From assembly GCF_943192905.1 (NCBI RefSeq), contig NZ_CALPCC010000005.1:50694-114693 (forward strand): a stretch of 64,000 bases of DNA. Direction: 5' to 3'. The position numbers and the translations under genes were made by a program. Within the stretch, counting starts at the first letter, position 1, and the number at the start of each line of letters is the position of its first letter. Origin of the DNA: Adlercreutzia murintestinalis (GTDB lineage: Bacteria; Actinomycetota; Coriobacteriia; Coriobacteriales; Eggerthellaceae). Under the pieces are notes generated by a model. It was not told where the DNA came from. It searched no databases and saw nothing but the letters and a program-made list of their open reading frames with translations. Below, piece by piece: positions 36,566-46,037 of the stretch.

Positions 36566-36597
36566 GCCCGAGCAGTGCTATACTACTCGGGCTTTTT
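36566..36597 (+). terminator. intrinsic terminator after metG
   Basis: GCCCGAG (36566-36572) pairs with CTCGGGC (36586-36592) around a 13-base loop, followed by TTTTT. It separates the rho-sppA-metG block from rpsB. Confidence 0.8.
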
Positions 36598-36629
36598 ACT
36601 TTGACGCATGCTCGGGCGACCGATCGCCG

Positions 36630-36643
36630 CTAGTGGCCACTAG
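36630..36643. promoter_or_regulatory. perfect 14-base palindrome in the rpsB leader
   Basis: CTAGTGGCCACTAG is fully self-complementary and sits 56 bases upstream of rpsB, just ahead of a purine-rich leader. It may be a protein operator or the tip of a leader RNA hairpin involved in S2 autoregulation. No function is demonstrated. Confidence 0.35.
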
Positions 36644-36699
36644 AAAAGGCTGCGGTTGTCGGGAAGACCTCGGGCAGAGGATTAACGAATGGAGTGAAC

Positions 36700-37599
36700 A
36701 TGGCTGCACCTACCAAGGTCAGCATCCAGTCTTTGCTGGATGCCGGCGCACACTTCGGGCATCAGACCCGCCGTTGGAACCCCAAGATGAAACCCTACAT
36801 CTTCGGAAGCCGCGGAGATATCTACATCATCGACTTGAAGCAGACCCTGGTCGGTCTTGACCGCGTCTACACCTACATCAGCGAGCTGACCCGCAAGGGC
36901 GGTACCGTGCTGTTCGTGGGCACGAAGAAGCAAGCCCAAGAGAGCGTGGCCGATGCTGCCAACCGTTGCGGCATGCCGTACGTGAACAACCGCTGGCTGG
37001 GCGGCATGATGACGAACTTCGCCACTATCCGCAGCCGCGTGAACTACATGGAGGACCTGGAGGCGCAGGATGCGGATGGCCGCATGGCGCTGCTGCCGAA
37101 GAAGGAGCAGATCCTCAAGCACAAGGAACTGGCGAAGCTGCAGGCTAACCTCAACGGCATCCGCAACATGAAGCGCGTGCCGGACGCCATCTTCATCATC
37201 GACACGTGCCGTGAGGAGATCGCCGTGCACGAGGCGCATCGTCTGGGCGTGCCGGTGGTGGGCACGCTGGATACCAACTGCGACCCGGACGACGTGGATT
37301 ACGGCATTCCGGCCAATGATGATGCCATCCGCAGCGTGAAGCTTCTGTGCGAGTTCGTGGCCGATGCGGTCATCGCGGGCACCGGTGCTGTGGTGAGCGC
37401 GGCCGACATGGCTGCCGAGGCCAAGGCGGATGCGCAAGAGGAAGCGTTGGTGAAAGAGGACGAGCAGAAGGTGGCCGACGATGCTCAGGGCTCTGACGTG
37501 GTCAGCGCCGTTGAGGCCGATGTTGACGCGAAGGCTATCACGGCTGAGATCGCCGACCAAGAGGTCGCTGCGATCGATGCTGCTGAGGGCACCAACTAG
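36700..37599 (+). CDS. rpsB: 30S ribosomal protein S2, with acidic C-terminal extension
   Basis: S2 binds the head of the 30S subunit. The 299-residue protein shows LDAGAHFGHQTRRWNPKM, RGDIYIIDLKQT, NRWLGGMMTNF, PDAIFIIDTCREEIAVHEA and IPANDDAIRS, the full S2 set. From about residue 230 a tail of about 65 residues rich in Ala, Asp, Glu and Lys extends past the usual 225-260 length. ATG 36700 follows GGAG at five-base spacing; a GTG six bases earlier is in frame but overlaps that site. The tsf gene follows 43 bases later, as in most bacteria. Confidence 0.97.
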   Translation: MAAPTKVSIQSLLDAGAHFGHQTRRWNPKMKPYIFGSRGDIYIIDLKQTLVGLDRVYTYISELTRKGGTVLFVGTKKQAQESVADAANRCGMPYVNNRWLGGMMTNFATIRSRVNYMEDLEAQDADGRMALLPKKEQILKHKELAKLQANLNGIRNMKRVPDAIFIIDTCREEIAVHEAHRLGVPVVGTLDTNCDPDDVDYGIPANDDAIRSVKLLCEFVADAVIAGTGAVVSAADMAAEAKADAQEEALVKEDEQKVADDAQGSDVVSAVEADVDAKAITAEIADQEVAAIDAAEGTN

Positions 37600-37642
37600 A
37601 TACCATTTCGGGCTTTCAAGCCTTATCCGATAAGGAGGAATC

Positions 37643-38503
37643 ATGGCCGAGATCACCGCTTCTATGGTGAAAGAGCTGCGCGAGATGACCGGCGCAGGCA
37701 TGATGGAATGCAAGAAGGCGCTCGCTGAGGCGAATGGCGACATGGAGGCTGCTGTCGACGTGCTGCGCACGCGCGGTTTAGCAGCAGTGGCGAAGAAGGC
37801 CGGACGCGCTACCAATGAGGGTACCGTCATGGCCATCGTGGACGAGACCTGCACGAAGGGTGCCGTCATCGAGCTGAACTGCGAAACCGACTTCGTGGGC
37901 ATGAACGAGAAATTCAAGGGATACGCCGAGCGCATCGCGGCGGCGGCCCTGCTGAATCCTGGCGAGAGCGTCGATGCGCTCAAGCAGGCCGACTCTGATG
38001 GTATGACGGTGGACGAGGTGCTGACCGACTGCATCCACGTGATGGGCGAGAACTGCCAGCTTTCTCGCGTAGCAACCGTCGAGGCGCCCGGTGTTGCCAG
38101 CTATATCCATGGCGGCGGCAAGATCGGCGTGTTGGTGAACTTTGCGGTGGAGGGCATCGATCCGGCTTGCGAGGCGTTCCAGGTTTGCGGGCGCGACGTG
38201 GCCATGCAGGTGGCCGCCATCAATCCTGTTTCGGCCACGCGCGAGAGCGTGCCCGCTGACGTGGCCGCGCATGAGCTGGAGATCTACAAGGCGCAGGCGG
38301 CTGAGAGCGGCAAGCCGGAGAACATCCAGGAGAAGATCGCCGAGGGCCGCATGGAGAAGTTCTACAAAGAGAACTGCCTGGCCGAGCAGGATTTCGTGAA
38401 GAATGGCGATGTGACCGTGAAGCAGTACGTCGATGAGTGCGCTAAGGAGCTGGGCGGCACCATCAAGATCGTCGGCTTCATTCGTTTCGCGTTGGGTGAG
38501 TAA
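37643..38503 (+). CDS. tsf: elongation factor Ts
   Basis: EF-Ts exchanges GDP for GTP on EF-Tu. The 286-residue protein has the N-terminal UBA-like motif VKELREMTGAGMMECKKAL, then EAAVDVLRTRGLAAVAKKAGR, CETDFV and HVAMQVAA-like (DVAMQVAAINP) segments of the core and dimerisation regions. Its start follows AAGGAGGAA, a very strong site. Operon order rpsB-tsf is typical. A hairpin lies six bases after the stop. Confidence 0.97.
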   Translation: MAEITASMVKELREMTGAGMMECKKALAEANGDMEAAVDVLRTRGLAAVAKKAGRATNEGTVMAIVDETCTKGAVIELNCETDFVGMNEKFKGYAERIAAAALLNPGESVDALKQADSDGMTVDEVLTDCIHVMGENCQLSRVATVEAPGVASYIHGGGKIGVLVNFAVEGIDPACEAFQVCGRDVAMQVAAINPVSATRESVPADVAAHELEIYKAQAAESGKPENIQEKIAEGRMEKFYKENCLAEQDFVKNGDVTVKQYVDECAKELGGTIKIVGFIRFALGE

Positions 38504-38508
38504 GGCTG

Positions 38509-38534
38509 TTCCGGTTGTCCTTAGGCAACCGGAA
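38509..38534 (+). terminator. hairpin after tsf, possible terminator or attenuator
   Basis: TTCCGGTTG (38509-38517) and CAACCGGAA (38526-38534) pair perfectly over 9 bp with an 8-base loop. No T-run follows, so it is not a standard intrinsic terminator. Confidence 0.45.
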
Positions 38535-38680
38535 TCGCTCGATGCTGTGACGCGTTCCCGGGTGTGTCCGAGCGCCTGCGCGAACATCCTGCCGTAGGCA
38601 AGGTTGATCGGCTGCGCATTGCGCGCGAGCCTTCTCAGGGAAGCGTCTTCCTGACTTTGTTTTGACCAGTAAGGTTTTAC

Positions 38681-39961
38681 ATGGGTTCTGCCAATGAAGT
38701 CATAGTGGTGCATGGAAACGGCAATCTCGCTGGCGAGGTTGCCGTTTCCGGTGCCAAGAACAGCGCGTTGAAGCTGATGGCCGCGTCGGTGCTCGGGCGT
38801 GGTGTCACCACGTTGCGCAATGTGCCCCTGATCGACGATATCGATGTGATGGGGGAGGTGCTGGCATACCTTGGTGCCACCGTGTCGCGCACCGATCATG
38901 TGCTGACGATCGACACCGCATCGTTGACGCGCAACGAGACACCGTATGAATTGGTCACGAAGATGCGCGCGAGCATCGCGGTTCTGGGACCTTTGATCGG
39001 GCGCTTCGGTGAGGCGCGCGTGGCCATGCCCGGAGGATGCCAGATAGGCGCCCGCAATATCGACATGCATCTGGTTGGACTCGAAGCGCTCGGCGTCGTG
39101 TTCGATGTCGATCACGGCATCATTGTGGCGCATACGCCCCAGGGTCTGCATGGCGCTCAGGTAACCTTGGAATTCCCCAGCGTGGGTGCTACCGAGAATA
39201 TGCTGATGGCTGCGGTGTGCGCCGAGGGCGAAACGGTCATCGACAACGCCGCCCGCGAACCGGAGATCGCGGATCTGTGCAACATGCTCAACGAGATGGG
39301 TGCCAAGATATCGGGCATCGGCACGTCGAGCATCCACGTAGAAGGCGTTCCCGTCTCGCAGCTTCATCCCTGCGACCACACCACGGTCGGGGATCGCATC
39401 GAGGCGGGCACGTTCTTGGCGGGAGGCGCTTTGACGGGTGGTCCTGTGACCGTGCGAGGCATTGACCCTGACTACCTCCGCATGGCCATCACGAAGCTGC
39501 GCTCGTTGGGTTGCGAGGTGGAGACGGACCAGGATTGGATTCGCGTATCTCGCACCGCGCCGCTGAACGCCATCGATATCCAGACACTGCCCCATCCGGG
39601 TTTTCCGACCGACTTGCAAGCTCAGTTCATGCTGTTGGCAGCGCTTGGCGACGGGCTGTCGGTCATAACGGAGAACGTCTTCGAGAATCGCTTCATGTTC
39701 GCTGCGGAACTTATGCGCATGGGCGCCGATATCGATCTTGAAGAGCATCATGCGCTGGTGCGCGGCGTAGATGGTTTACAGGGCGCGCCGGTGTCCGCAA
39801 CCGATTTGCGCGCTGGAGCCGCCTTGGTGCTCGCGGGCATCATCGCAGAGGGAGACACCACGGTACATGGTATCGCGCATATCGATCGCGGCTACGAGGA
39901 CTATGTGGGCAAGCTCTCGTCGCTCGGCGCCGATGTGAAGCGCGTGTCTGCGAGCGCTTGA
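38681..39961 (+). CDS. murA: UDP-N-acetylglucosamine 1-carboxyvinyltransferase
   Basis: MurA transfers enolpyruvate to UDP-GlcNAc, the first committed step of peptidoglycan synthesis. The 426-residue EPSP-synthase-fold protein shows SGAKNSALKLMAASVL, the catalytic cysteine in MPGGCQIG, the GARNIDMHLVGLEALG segment, FPTDLQAQFM and RFMFAAELMRMGAD. The cysteine, the target of fosfomycin, is present, so the enzyme should be sensitive to it; resistance is possible only in variants with aspartate. The LytR-CpsA-Psr gene follows four bases later, a cell-wall pairing. Confidence 0.95.
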   Translation: MGSANEVIVVHGNGNLAGEVAVSGAKNSALKLMAASVLGRGVTTLRNVPLIDDIDVMGEVLAYLGATVSRTDHVLTIDTASLTRNETPYELVTKMRASIAVLGPLIGRFGEARVAMPGGCQIGARNIDMHLVGLEALGVVFDVDHGIIVAHTPQGLHGAQVTLEFPSVGATENMLMAAVCAEGETVIDNAAREPEIADLCNMLNEMGAKISGIGTSSIHVEGVPVSQLHPCDHTTVGDRIEAGTFLAGGALTGGPVTVRGIDPDYLRMAITKLRSLGCEVETDQDWIRVSRTAPLNAIDIQTLPHPGFPTDLQAQFMLLAALGDGLSVITENVFENRFMFAAELMRMGADIDLEEHHALVRGVDGLQGAPVSATDLRAGAALVLAGIIAEGDTTVHGIAHIDRGYEDYVGKLSSLGADVKRVSASA

Positions 39962-39965
39962 CGCC

Positions 39966-41306
39966 ATGGCTTCCCGCCCAACCAGACGCTCTCCAAGTGG
40001 CAGGCATGCCGGTGCTCGCGTGGCAGCAGCACGTCCGACCTCTTCCACGCTCGTCGAAGAGGTGCGCCGCCGCAAGCGCAGGCATGCGAGGGCTGTGGGT
40101 ATGGGCATTGGCGCTGCCATCCTCGCGATCGCGGTCGCGGTAGGCGTCTATGCCTATTTCACCACGACGAACGCAAAGCTCGATCTGGCACCCTCGAATG
40201 CTGCCGAGGCTTTGAAGCCCGCCGAGGAGAACAACCCGTTCTTCATGCTCTGCTCCGTTGACCTCGGTCTTTCTCCCAGCGCTCCTGCCAGCTATGACGT
40301 GCCGCAGAATACCCAGGGATATCTGCTGGTGCGGGTAGACGAGTCGCAACGAACACTCACGTTCATAAGCATTCCGGCCAATACGCTCGTGCGCTTTCAG
40401 AATGGCGAATATCATCCGCTCTGCGATGCGCTCGCAGAGGGCGGGGAAGCCGAGCTCGTGCGCCGCGTGGCGGATTTCGCGGGCGTGGACATCAGTCATT
40501 TCGTGCGCACGACGCAGACGGGCATTCAGCAGCTGGTCGATCTGATCGGCGGCGTGAAGATGACCCTCGATGCGGAAGTGGACGATCCATATGCCGGCAA
40601 CGAGGTTCTCTTCGCAGGAGAAACGGTGCTCAGCGGACAGCAAGCGATCGTGTTCTTACGCGCGATGGATGTGACGGGCGGTTGGGATACGGTCGCTCGC
40701 AACCGTGTGGCGTTCACCGTGCAGTTGCTCACCCAAGCGCTGGCGGCCGAGGGCTTGAATCTGGCGGCAGCGATCGGCGACGCGAGCGGATATCTCGATA
40801 CCGACCTCGGAGCATCTCAGTTGATGGGGCTGGCCGATGTCTTCCGTCCGCTCGATACGGCAACGGTGTACGTGTGCGCGGTGCCTGGCTTGGAGTCGAC
40901 CATCTCAGATGGACGGCAGGCCTTCGATGCAAAGACGAAAGAGTGGCAGGTCATGATCGAGCGTATCAAGGAGGGCGGAGATCCTGATAGCTTGGAATCT
41001 AGCGCGCAGAGCGTTGATGCGGCCTCGGTTAGCGTGGAAGTGCGCAACGGTACGTCAACGGCGGGTGCGGCGGCGCAGATGGCCTCCATGCTCGAGCAGG
41101 ATGGTTTTCAAATCGGTAACGTGGGCAACACCAACGACGATACCGTCTATAAGGAAACGCTGGTGATCTATACTGATCCCAATTACGAAGGCGCTGCAAA
41201 GGCGGTGGCGAACTCCATCGGAGGCGGTCGCGTCGTGAACGGCGGCGATTTCTACCGCTCCGCCTCGAATGTGATCGCCATCGTGGGTACCGACTGGACG
41301 CCGTAG
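39966..41306 (+). CDS. LytR-CpsA-Psr (LCP) family cell-wall polymer ligase-like protein
   Basis: The 446-residue protein has a basic cytoplasmic N-terminus (1-45), one transmembrane helix (about 46-68), an LCP domain (about 90-290) and a LytR_C domain (about 350-445; VEVRNGTSTAGAAAQMASML). LCP enzymes attach teichoic acids, capsule or arabinogalactan to peptidoglycan. The DDPYAGNEVLFAGE and ARNRVAFTVQLL segments match the domain. However, the usual arginine-rich RSDT motif near the start appears as VRVDESQRTLTFISIPANT, so some polyprenyl-phosphate contacts may differ. It directly follows murA. Confidence 0.85.
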   Translation: MASRPTRRSPSGRHAGARVAAARPTSSTLVEEVRRRKRRHARAVGMGIGAAILAIAVAVGVYAYFTTTNAKLDLAPSNAAEALKPAEENNPFFMLCSVDLGLSPSAPASYDVPQNTQGYLLVRVDESQRTLTFISIPANTLVRFQNGEYHPLCDALAEGGEAELVRRVADFAGVDISHFVRTTQTGIQQLVDLIGGVKMTLDAEVDDPYAGNEVLFAGETVLSGQQAIVFLRAMDVTGGWDTVARNRVAFTVQLLTQALAAEGLNLAAAIGDASGYLDTDLGASQLMGLADVFRPLDTATVYVCAVPGLESTISDGRQAFDAKTKEWQVMIERIKEGGDPDSLESSAQSVDAASVSVEVRNGTSTAGAAAQMASMLEQDGFQIGNVGNTNDDTVYKETLVIYTDPNYEGAAKAVANSIGGGRVVNGGDFYRSASNVIAIVGTDWTP

Positions 41307-41323
41307 GTCAACAAGGAGCAGGC

Positions 41324-41749
41324 ATGTGGTGCAATAAGGTATTGGTAGCCTATGATGGCTCGGCGGCGTCGCAGCGTGCGCTGCACATGGCGCTCGGCAT
41401 CGTCGAGGCGGATCGCAGCAGAGGTCTCGTGCTGGTGCATGTGGCCCGCATGGCTGGAACGGGGTCGGCCTTAGCAGGCGTTGATGCCATGATCGCCGCC
41501 GATGCGCAGGAGGTGCGCGAAGCTCTTGAGCGGGTGGCGGCTACCGTGAGCAACCCCACTGAGGTGCGCGTGCTCATCGGCACCTCGCCTGCCGATCTGA
41601 TCGTGCAGTGCGCGCGTGAAGAGGGCTGCGACCTCATCGTGATGGGCAGCCGCGGTCAGGGTGGCGTGAAGGGCTTTTTGGGAAGCGTGAGCTATGCGGT
41701 GACCAAGGAAAGCCCGGTAGCTGTGCTTATTGCGAAAGAAGATGACTAG
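41324..41749 (+). CDS. universal stress protein (UspA family, ATP-binding type)
   Basis: The 141-residue protein has the UspA alpha/beta fold: VLVAYDGSAASQRALHMAL at the N-terminus, and the ATP-binding GSRGQGGVKGFLGSVS (G-2x-G-9x-G/S) near the C-terminus, so it is the nucleotide-binding class. Such proteins help during starvation or redox stress by unclear means. The RBS is AAGGAGC. It lies between the LCP gene and an MFS transporter whose start follows six bases after its stop. Confidence 0.92.
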   Translation: MWCNKVLVAYDGSAASQRALHMALGIVEADRSRGLVLVHVARMAGTGSALAGVDAMIAADAQEVREALERVAATVSNPTEVRVLIGTSPADLIVQCAREEGCDLIVMGSRGQGGVKGFLGSVSYAVTKESPVAVLIAKEDD

Positions 41750-41755
41750 GAAACA

Positions 41756-43036
41756 GTGGCGCGTGCGGCGCAAGAGAAACTATGGAGTGCCCCGTTCGTA
41801 TTAGGGACGCTTTCCAATTTGGCCATGTCCGTCGGCTATTACATGTTGATGGTGGTCATGACCTCATACACGATGGCTACCTATGGCGCCTCAGAAGCGG
41901 TGGCAGCCTTCACGGCATCCATCTTCATTATCGGAACGCTGATTGCGCGATTGGCAAGCGGTGCGTTCATGGAGCGGATCGGGCGCAAGCGCCTTGCGTT
42001 GATCGGTGCAGCTCTCACCATCGTGCTCAATGGCGCATACCTGATGGGCAGCACGTTGGAGTTGTTGATGACCGTGCGTTTCTTGCACGGCTTTTTCTAT
42101 GGCGTGTTCAGCACGGCCATGGCCACCTTAGTGACCTCCATCATTCCGCACGAGCGCAAAGGCGAGGGCATCGGTTATTACATGCTGTCGGTGACCATGG
42201 CGGCGGCGCTGGGACCGTTTCTCGGCATCTTCATCTCTGCTCGCTTCGATTTTTGCGTGCTGTTCATCCTGTCCATGGTGTGCGCTGGCGCAACGCTGCT
42301 CTGCGCCCTGTTCATGCGGGCCGTGCCGGTGCCGGATAGGCCCTGTGCGAACACCGATGCTCTTGCGGATGACATGGCGGATGCCTCGGTGCTTGACGCG
42401 CCCGAGCTCGAAGGAGAATACGAGCGTCTCTCCGCAGCGGGCGACGTTTCCGCACCCGCTGTTCGCTCTCGTCTGCTCGACCGGTTGATCGAGGTTCGTG
42501 CGTTGCCCATCGCAGGTGTGGCGGGCCTGATCTTCTTCGGGTACTCGGCGCTCCTGACGTTCCTTCAGCCTTTCGCCTCTCAGATCGATCTGACGCGAGC
42601 AGCGAGCGTCTTCTTCATCGTCTATGCGATCGCCATGTTCGTAACCCGCCCGTTCACCGGTCGCGCATTCGATCGGCGAGGCCCGCGTCCGATCATGATT
42701 CCCGCGTTCATCTCGTTTGTGGTCGGCATGGTGGTGCTCTCTGCGGCCAACAACGATTGGGCGCTACTCGCAAGCGCGCTTTTGCTGGGATTTGGGGTCG
42801 GCACCATCCAGTCGTGCGGCTTGGCCATGGCGGTGCGCCAGACAACTGATGCTCGTCTGAGCCTAGCGAATGCCACGTTCTACATCTTGTTGGACACAGG
42901 GGTGGGAATAGGGCCGCTGCTGCTTGGTGCGGTGGTGCCGCTTATCGGATACCGCTGCATGTACCTTGCGTTGGCAGGGGTGGGTCTCTGTGCGCTCGTG
43001 CTGTTCTTGGTCATAACGCGGCGGCGTTGTGCATGA
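41756..43036 (+). CDS. major facilitator superfamily transporter
   Basis: The 426-residue protein has 12 predicted helices with a hydrophilic central loop of about 65 residues (Asp/Ala/Glu-rich). The A-motif-like loop GAFMERIGRKR lies between helices 2 and 3, and RAFDRRGPR-type (GRAFDRRGPRP) repeats it in the second half, which is characteristic of MFS drug or sugar exporters. The substrate is unknown; efflux is a guess. It starts on GTG 41756 with TAGGAAA before it. It ends about 145 bases before infA. Confidence 0.85.
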   Translation: MARAAQEKLWSAPFVLGTLSNLAMSVGYYMLMVVMTSYTMATYGASEAVAAFTASIFIIGTLIARLASGAFMERIGRKRLALIGAALTIVLNGAYLMGSTLELLMTVRFLHGFFYGVFSTAMATLVTSIIPHERKGEGIGYYMLSVTMAAALGPFLGIFISARFDFCVLFILSMVCAGATLLCALFMRAVPVPDRPCANTDALADDMADASVLDAPELEGEYERLSAAGDVSAPAVRSRLLDRLIEVRALPIAGVAGLIFFGYSALLTFLQPFASQIDLTRAASVFFIVYAIAMFVTRPFTGRAFDRRGPRPIMIPAFISFVVGMVVLSAANNDWALLASALLLGFGVGTIQSCGLAMAVRQTTDARLSLANATFYILLDTGVGIGPLLLGAVVPLIGYRCMYLALAGVGLCALVLFLVITRRRCA

Positions 43037-43181
43037 TCTAACGGCAAAGCGGAAGACTTCGCGCCGGTCGCAGATTCCTCTGGCAAAGCTGGTGCACTTT
43101 TGATAGCATAAGTATTCGCTGCGTTCGCGCGGCATTATTAGCATGCGCCCAGGTATGTGGCATGACACGAAAGGACCACTT

Positions 43182-43400
43182 TTGGCTAAAGAAGATGTCA
43201 TCGAGCTTGAAGGCACCGTTCGCGAAGCGCTGCCGAACGCGATGTTCAAGGTGGAGCTCGAGAATGGCCATGAGATCCTCGCGCATATCTCCGGCAAGAT
43301 GCGCATGCACTACATCAAGATACTTCCCGGTGACAAAGTGACGGTGGAGCTTTCCGTGTACGATCTGAACCGTGGGCGTATCACGTACCGTTTCAAATAG
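43182..43400 (+). CDS. infA: translation initiation factor IF-1 (TTG start)
   Basis: IF-1 sits in the ribosomal A site during initiation. The 72-residue product, read from TTG at 43182, begins [21 protein letters not shown] after the initiator and ends GRITYRFK, matching IF-1 end to end, with the OB fold motif [19 protein letters not shown] lies about seven bases upstream. An ATG at 43143 would add 13 residues absent from the family, so TTG is favoured. It opens the alpha-type operon infA-rpmJ-rpsM-rpsK-rpsD-rpoA-rplQ. Confidence 0.96.
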   Translation: MAKEDVIELEGTVREALPNAMFKVELENGHEILAHISGKMRMHYIKILPGDKVTVELSVYDLNRGRITYRFK

Positions 43401-43495
43401 CGAAGTACGGGCCGCGCAAGCGGTGCAGCCGAGAAGATTACGCCTGCGGCTGGGCGTGGAAGATAGAGAAGACGCATTAACCGAAAGGAATTGAA

Positions 43496-43609
43496 ATGAA
43501 GGTACGTCCTTCGGTCAAGAAGATGTGCGACAAGTGCAAGATCATTAGGCGCCATGGCAAGGTGCTCGTCATCTGCGAGAACCCCCGTCATAAGCAGCGC
43601 CAAGGGTAA
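43496..43609 (+). CDS. rpmJ: 50S ribosomal protein L36 (zinc-binding type)
   Basis: A 37-residue protein reads [14 protein letters not shown] near the start and [11 protein letters not shown] at the end. Cys11, Cys14, Cys27 and a histidine at 32 make the C+ zinc ribbon form. RBS AAAGGAA precedes the ATG. The position between infA and rpsM is the usual one. Confidence 0.97.
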   Translation: MKVRPSVKKMCDKCKIIRRHGKVLVICENPRHKQRQG

Positions 43610-43624
43610 AGAGAGGTTTATTCA

Positions 43625-43996
43625 ATGGCAGTACGTCTTGTCGGTGTAGACCTTCCGCAGTCAAAGCGCATCGAAACAGCCTTGACCTACATCTACGGAA
43701 TCGGAAACACCACTTCCAAGCAGGTCCTAGCCGCCACCGGTGTCAACCCGGACATTCGCGTGAAGGATCTGACAGAGGATGATCTAGCGAAGCTCCGCGA
43801 TTACATCCAGAACAATCTGAAAGTTGAGGGTGACCTGCACCGCGAGGTCTCTCAGAACGTGAAGCGTCTGATGGAGATCGGGTGCTACCGCGGCCTGCGC
43901 CACCGCAAGGGCCTGCCGGTTCGTGGCCAGCGCACGCATACCAATGCGCGCACGCGCAAAGGCCCGCGCAAGCAAATCGGCGGCAAGAAGAAGTAA
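43625..43996 (+). CDS. rpsM: 30S ribosomal protein S13
   Basis: The 123-residue protein shows [21 protein letters not shown] (helix-two-turns-helix head), [12 protein letters not shown] and the basic C-terminal [19 protein letters not shown] that contacts the P-site tRNA. It lies 15 bases after rpmJ in the standard order. Confidence 0.97.
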   Translation: MAVRLVGVDLPQSKRIETALTYIYGIGNTTSKQVLAATGVNPDIRVKDLTEDDLAKLRDYIQNNLKVEGDLHREVSQNVKRLMEIGCYRGLRHRKGLPVRGQRTHTNARTRKGPRKQIGGKKK

Positions 43997-44008
43997 GCGA
44001 GGAGCATC

Positions 44009-44404
44009 ATGGCTAAGAAAAACGTTGCAACGCGCGTCAAGCGCTCTGAGCGTAAGAACATTGCTGTGGGTGCTGCTCACATCAAGTCTACGTTCAATAA
44101 CACCATCATCAGCATCACCGATCCTCAGGGAAATGTGATCGCGTGGCAGTCCGCTGGCACCGTTGGTTTCAAGGGTTCCCGCAAATCGACGCCCTTTGCG
44201 GCGCAGATGGCGGCTGAGGCCTGCGCCAAGGTTGCTATGGAGCACGGTCTGCGCAAGGTGGCTGTCTACGTGAAAGGCCCGGGTTCGGGTCGCGAAACGG
44301 CCATCCGTACGTTGCAGGCGGCAGGTCTCGAGATCGCCAGCATCCAAGATTGCACACCCATCCCGCACAACGGCTGCCGCCCCAAGAAGCGTCGCCGCGT
44401 GTAA
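44009..44404 (+). CDS. rpsK: 30S ribosomal protein S11
   Basis: The 131-residue protein of the 30S platform shows [34 protein letters not shown] and the C-terminal [18 protein letters not shown]. It lies 12 bases after rpsM. Confidence 0.97.
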   Translation: MAKKNVATRVKRSERKNIAVGAAHIKSTFNNTIISITDPQGNVIAWQSAGTVGFKGSRKSTPFAAQMAAEACAKVAMEHGLRKVAVYVKGPGSGRETAIRTLQAAGLEIASIQDCTPIPHNGCRPKKRRRV

Positions 44405-44420
44405 CTGAAAGGATCATCTA

Positions 44421-45047
44421 ATGGCAAGATACACAGGACCGGATTGCAGGCTGTGCCGTCGCGAGGGATGCAAGCTGTTCCTCAAGGGCGACCGCTGCTA
44501 CTCCGATAAGTGCGCCATGGAGCGCCGCGCATATGCGCCGGGCGATGCCGGCAAGAAGCGCGTGAAGGAAAGCGAATACCGTCAGCAGTTGCGCGAGAAG
44601 CAGAAGACCAAGCGCATCTATGGTCTGTTGGAGAAGCAGTTCCGCCACTACTACGACCTGGCCAGCCGTGCTCAGGGCATTACCGGCGAGAATCTGCTAC
44701 GCATTCTCGAGAGCAGACTGGACAACGTGGTGTACCGTCTCGGTTTCGCGAAATCTCGCGCAGAGGCGCGTCAGCAGGTACGTCATGGTCACATCCAGGT
44801 GAACGGCCGTCGCGTCGACATCCCGTCGTTCCGCGTGCGCCCCGGCGACCTGGTGGCAGTGGCGCCGAAGGCTCGCGATATGCTGGTTATCAAGAGCGCC
44901 CTTATCTCTAACGAGCGCACGAGCGTTCCGGCATGGCTTGAGGTCGATATCGAGAAGCTGCAGGGAAGCGTTCTCTCGCTGCCGCAGCGCGATCAGATCG
45001 ATTCTGATATCCGCGAGCAGCTCATCGTCGAGCTCTACTCGAAGTAA
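44421..45047 (+). CDS. rpsD: 30S ribosomal protein S4 (zinc-cysteine type)
   Basis: The 208-residue protein nucleates 30S assembly and often regulates the alpha operon. Its N-terminus has four cysteines ([15 protein letters not shown] and YSDKC), the zinc-binding C+ form; an S4 RNA-binding motif [20 protein letters not shown] follows. It lies 16 bases after rpsK. Confidence 0.97.
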   Translation: MARYTGPDCRLCRREGCKLFLKGDRCYSDKCAMERRAYAPGDAGKKRVKESEYRQQLREKQKTKRIYGLLEKQFRHYYDLASRAQGITGENLLRILESRLDNVVYRLGFAKSRAEARQQVRHGHIQVNGRRVDIPSFRVRPGDLVAVAPKARDMLVIKSALISNERTSVPAWLEVDIEKLQGSVLSLPQRDQIDSDIREQLIVELYSK

Positions 45048-45076
45048 TCGCCGCTATCTAAGGAGGCTACCTGCAC

Positions 45077-46027
45077 ATGACAGAGTTCATGAGGCCTACT
45101 GTTACAACGGAAGAAGTGAACAACACGGTAGCGCGTTACATCGTGGAGCCGCTGGAGCGCGGCTATGGCTCGACGCTCGGCAATTCTATGCGCCGCGTGC
45201 TGCTGTCTAGCTTGGATGGCGCCAAGGCAACCGCCATTCAGATCGAGGGCGTGCAGCATGAGTTCACCACAGCCGAGGGCGTGATCGAAGATATCACCGA
45301 TATCGTGCTCAACGTGAAGGGCTTGGTGTTCTCGCAGCAGACTGATGATGCAGAAGAGGCAACGGCGCACGTATCCGCTGAAGGCCCTTGCACGGTGACC
45401 GGTGCCGATCTTGCGGTGCCAACGGGCTTCACGCTGGTCAATCCTGAGCACGTGATCGCCACGGTCGCTGATGGTGGTCAGCTCGACATGACCATCCGCA
45501 TTGGCGTTGGCCGCGGTTACGTTTCCGCTGACAACAATAAGCGCACGGAAGACCCCATCGGGGTTATTCCTGTCGATAGCTTGTTCAGCCCGGTGAAGCG
45601 CTGCACGATGAACGTGGAGGACACTCGTGTTGGACAGCGTACCGACTACGATCGTCTGGTGCTCGAGGTGGAGACTGACGGATCGGTGAGCCCCACTGAT
45701 GCCGTGTGCTGTGCTGCGAATATCATCAATCAGTACATGGGCGCATTCTTAGCGCTCTCTGAGCGCGAGGGCGTCGAAGAGGTGGAAGAGGTTTCCATCT
45801 TCGCACCCGAAGGCACCGAGACCAACGCAGAGCTGGACAAGCAGATCGAGGATCTCGATCTGTCGGTGCGCTCATACAACTGCTTAAAGCGCGCCGGTAT
45901 CCACTCAGTGCGTCAGCTGGTCGAATTCAGCGAGAACGATCTGCTGAACATCCGTAACTTCGGCGCCAAGTCCATCGAAGAGGTCAAGGACAAGCTGATC
46001 AGCATGGACTTGAATCTGAAACTATAG
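45077..46027 (+). CDS. rpoA: DNA-directed RNA polymerase subunit alpha
   Basis: The 316-residue subunit starts polymerase assembly and has an N-terminal dimerisation domain (YIVEPLERGYGSTLGNSMRR, then VILNVKG-like IVLNVKGLVF), a flexible linker near 230 and a C-terminal domain (LDLSVRSYNCLKRAGIHSVRQL, then IRNFGAKSIEEVKDKL) for UP elements and activators. AAGGAGG precedes the ATG. Confidence 0.97.
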   Translation: MTEFMRPTVTTEEVNNTVARYIVEPLERGYGSTLGNSMRRVLLSSLDGAKATAIQIEGVQHEFTTAEGVIEDITDIVLNVKGLVFSQQTDDAEEATAHVSAEGPCTVTGADLAVPTGFTLVNPEHVIATVADGGQLDMTIRIGVGRGYVSADNNKRTEDPIGVIPVDSLFSPVKRCTMNVEDTRVGQRTDYDRLVLEVETDGSVSPTDAVCCAANIINQYMGAFLALSEREGVEEVEEVSIFAPEGTETNAELDKQIEDLDLSVRSYNCLKRAGIHSVRQLVEFSENDLLNIRNFGAKSIEEVKDKLISMDLNLKL

Positions 46028-46037
46028 GAGCAATGCA

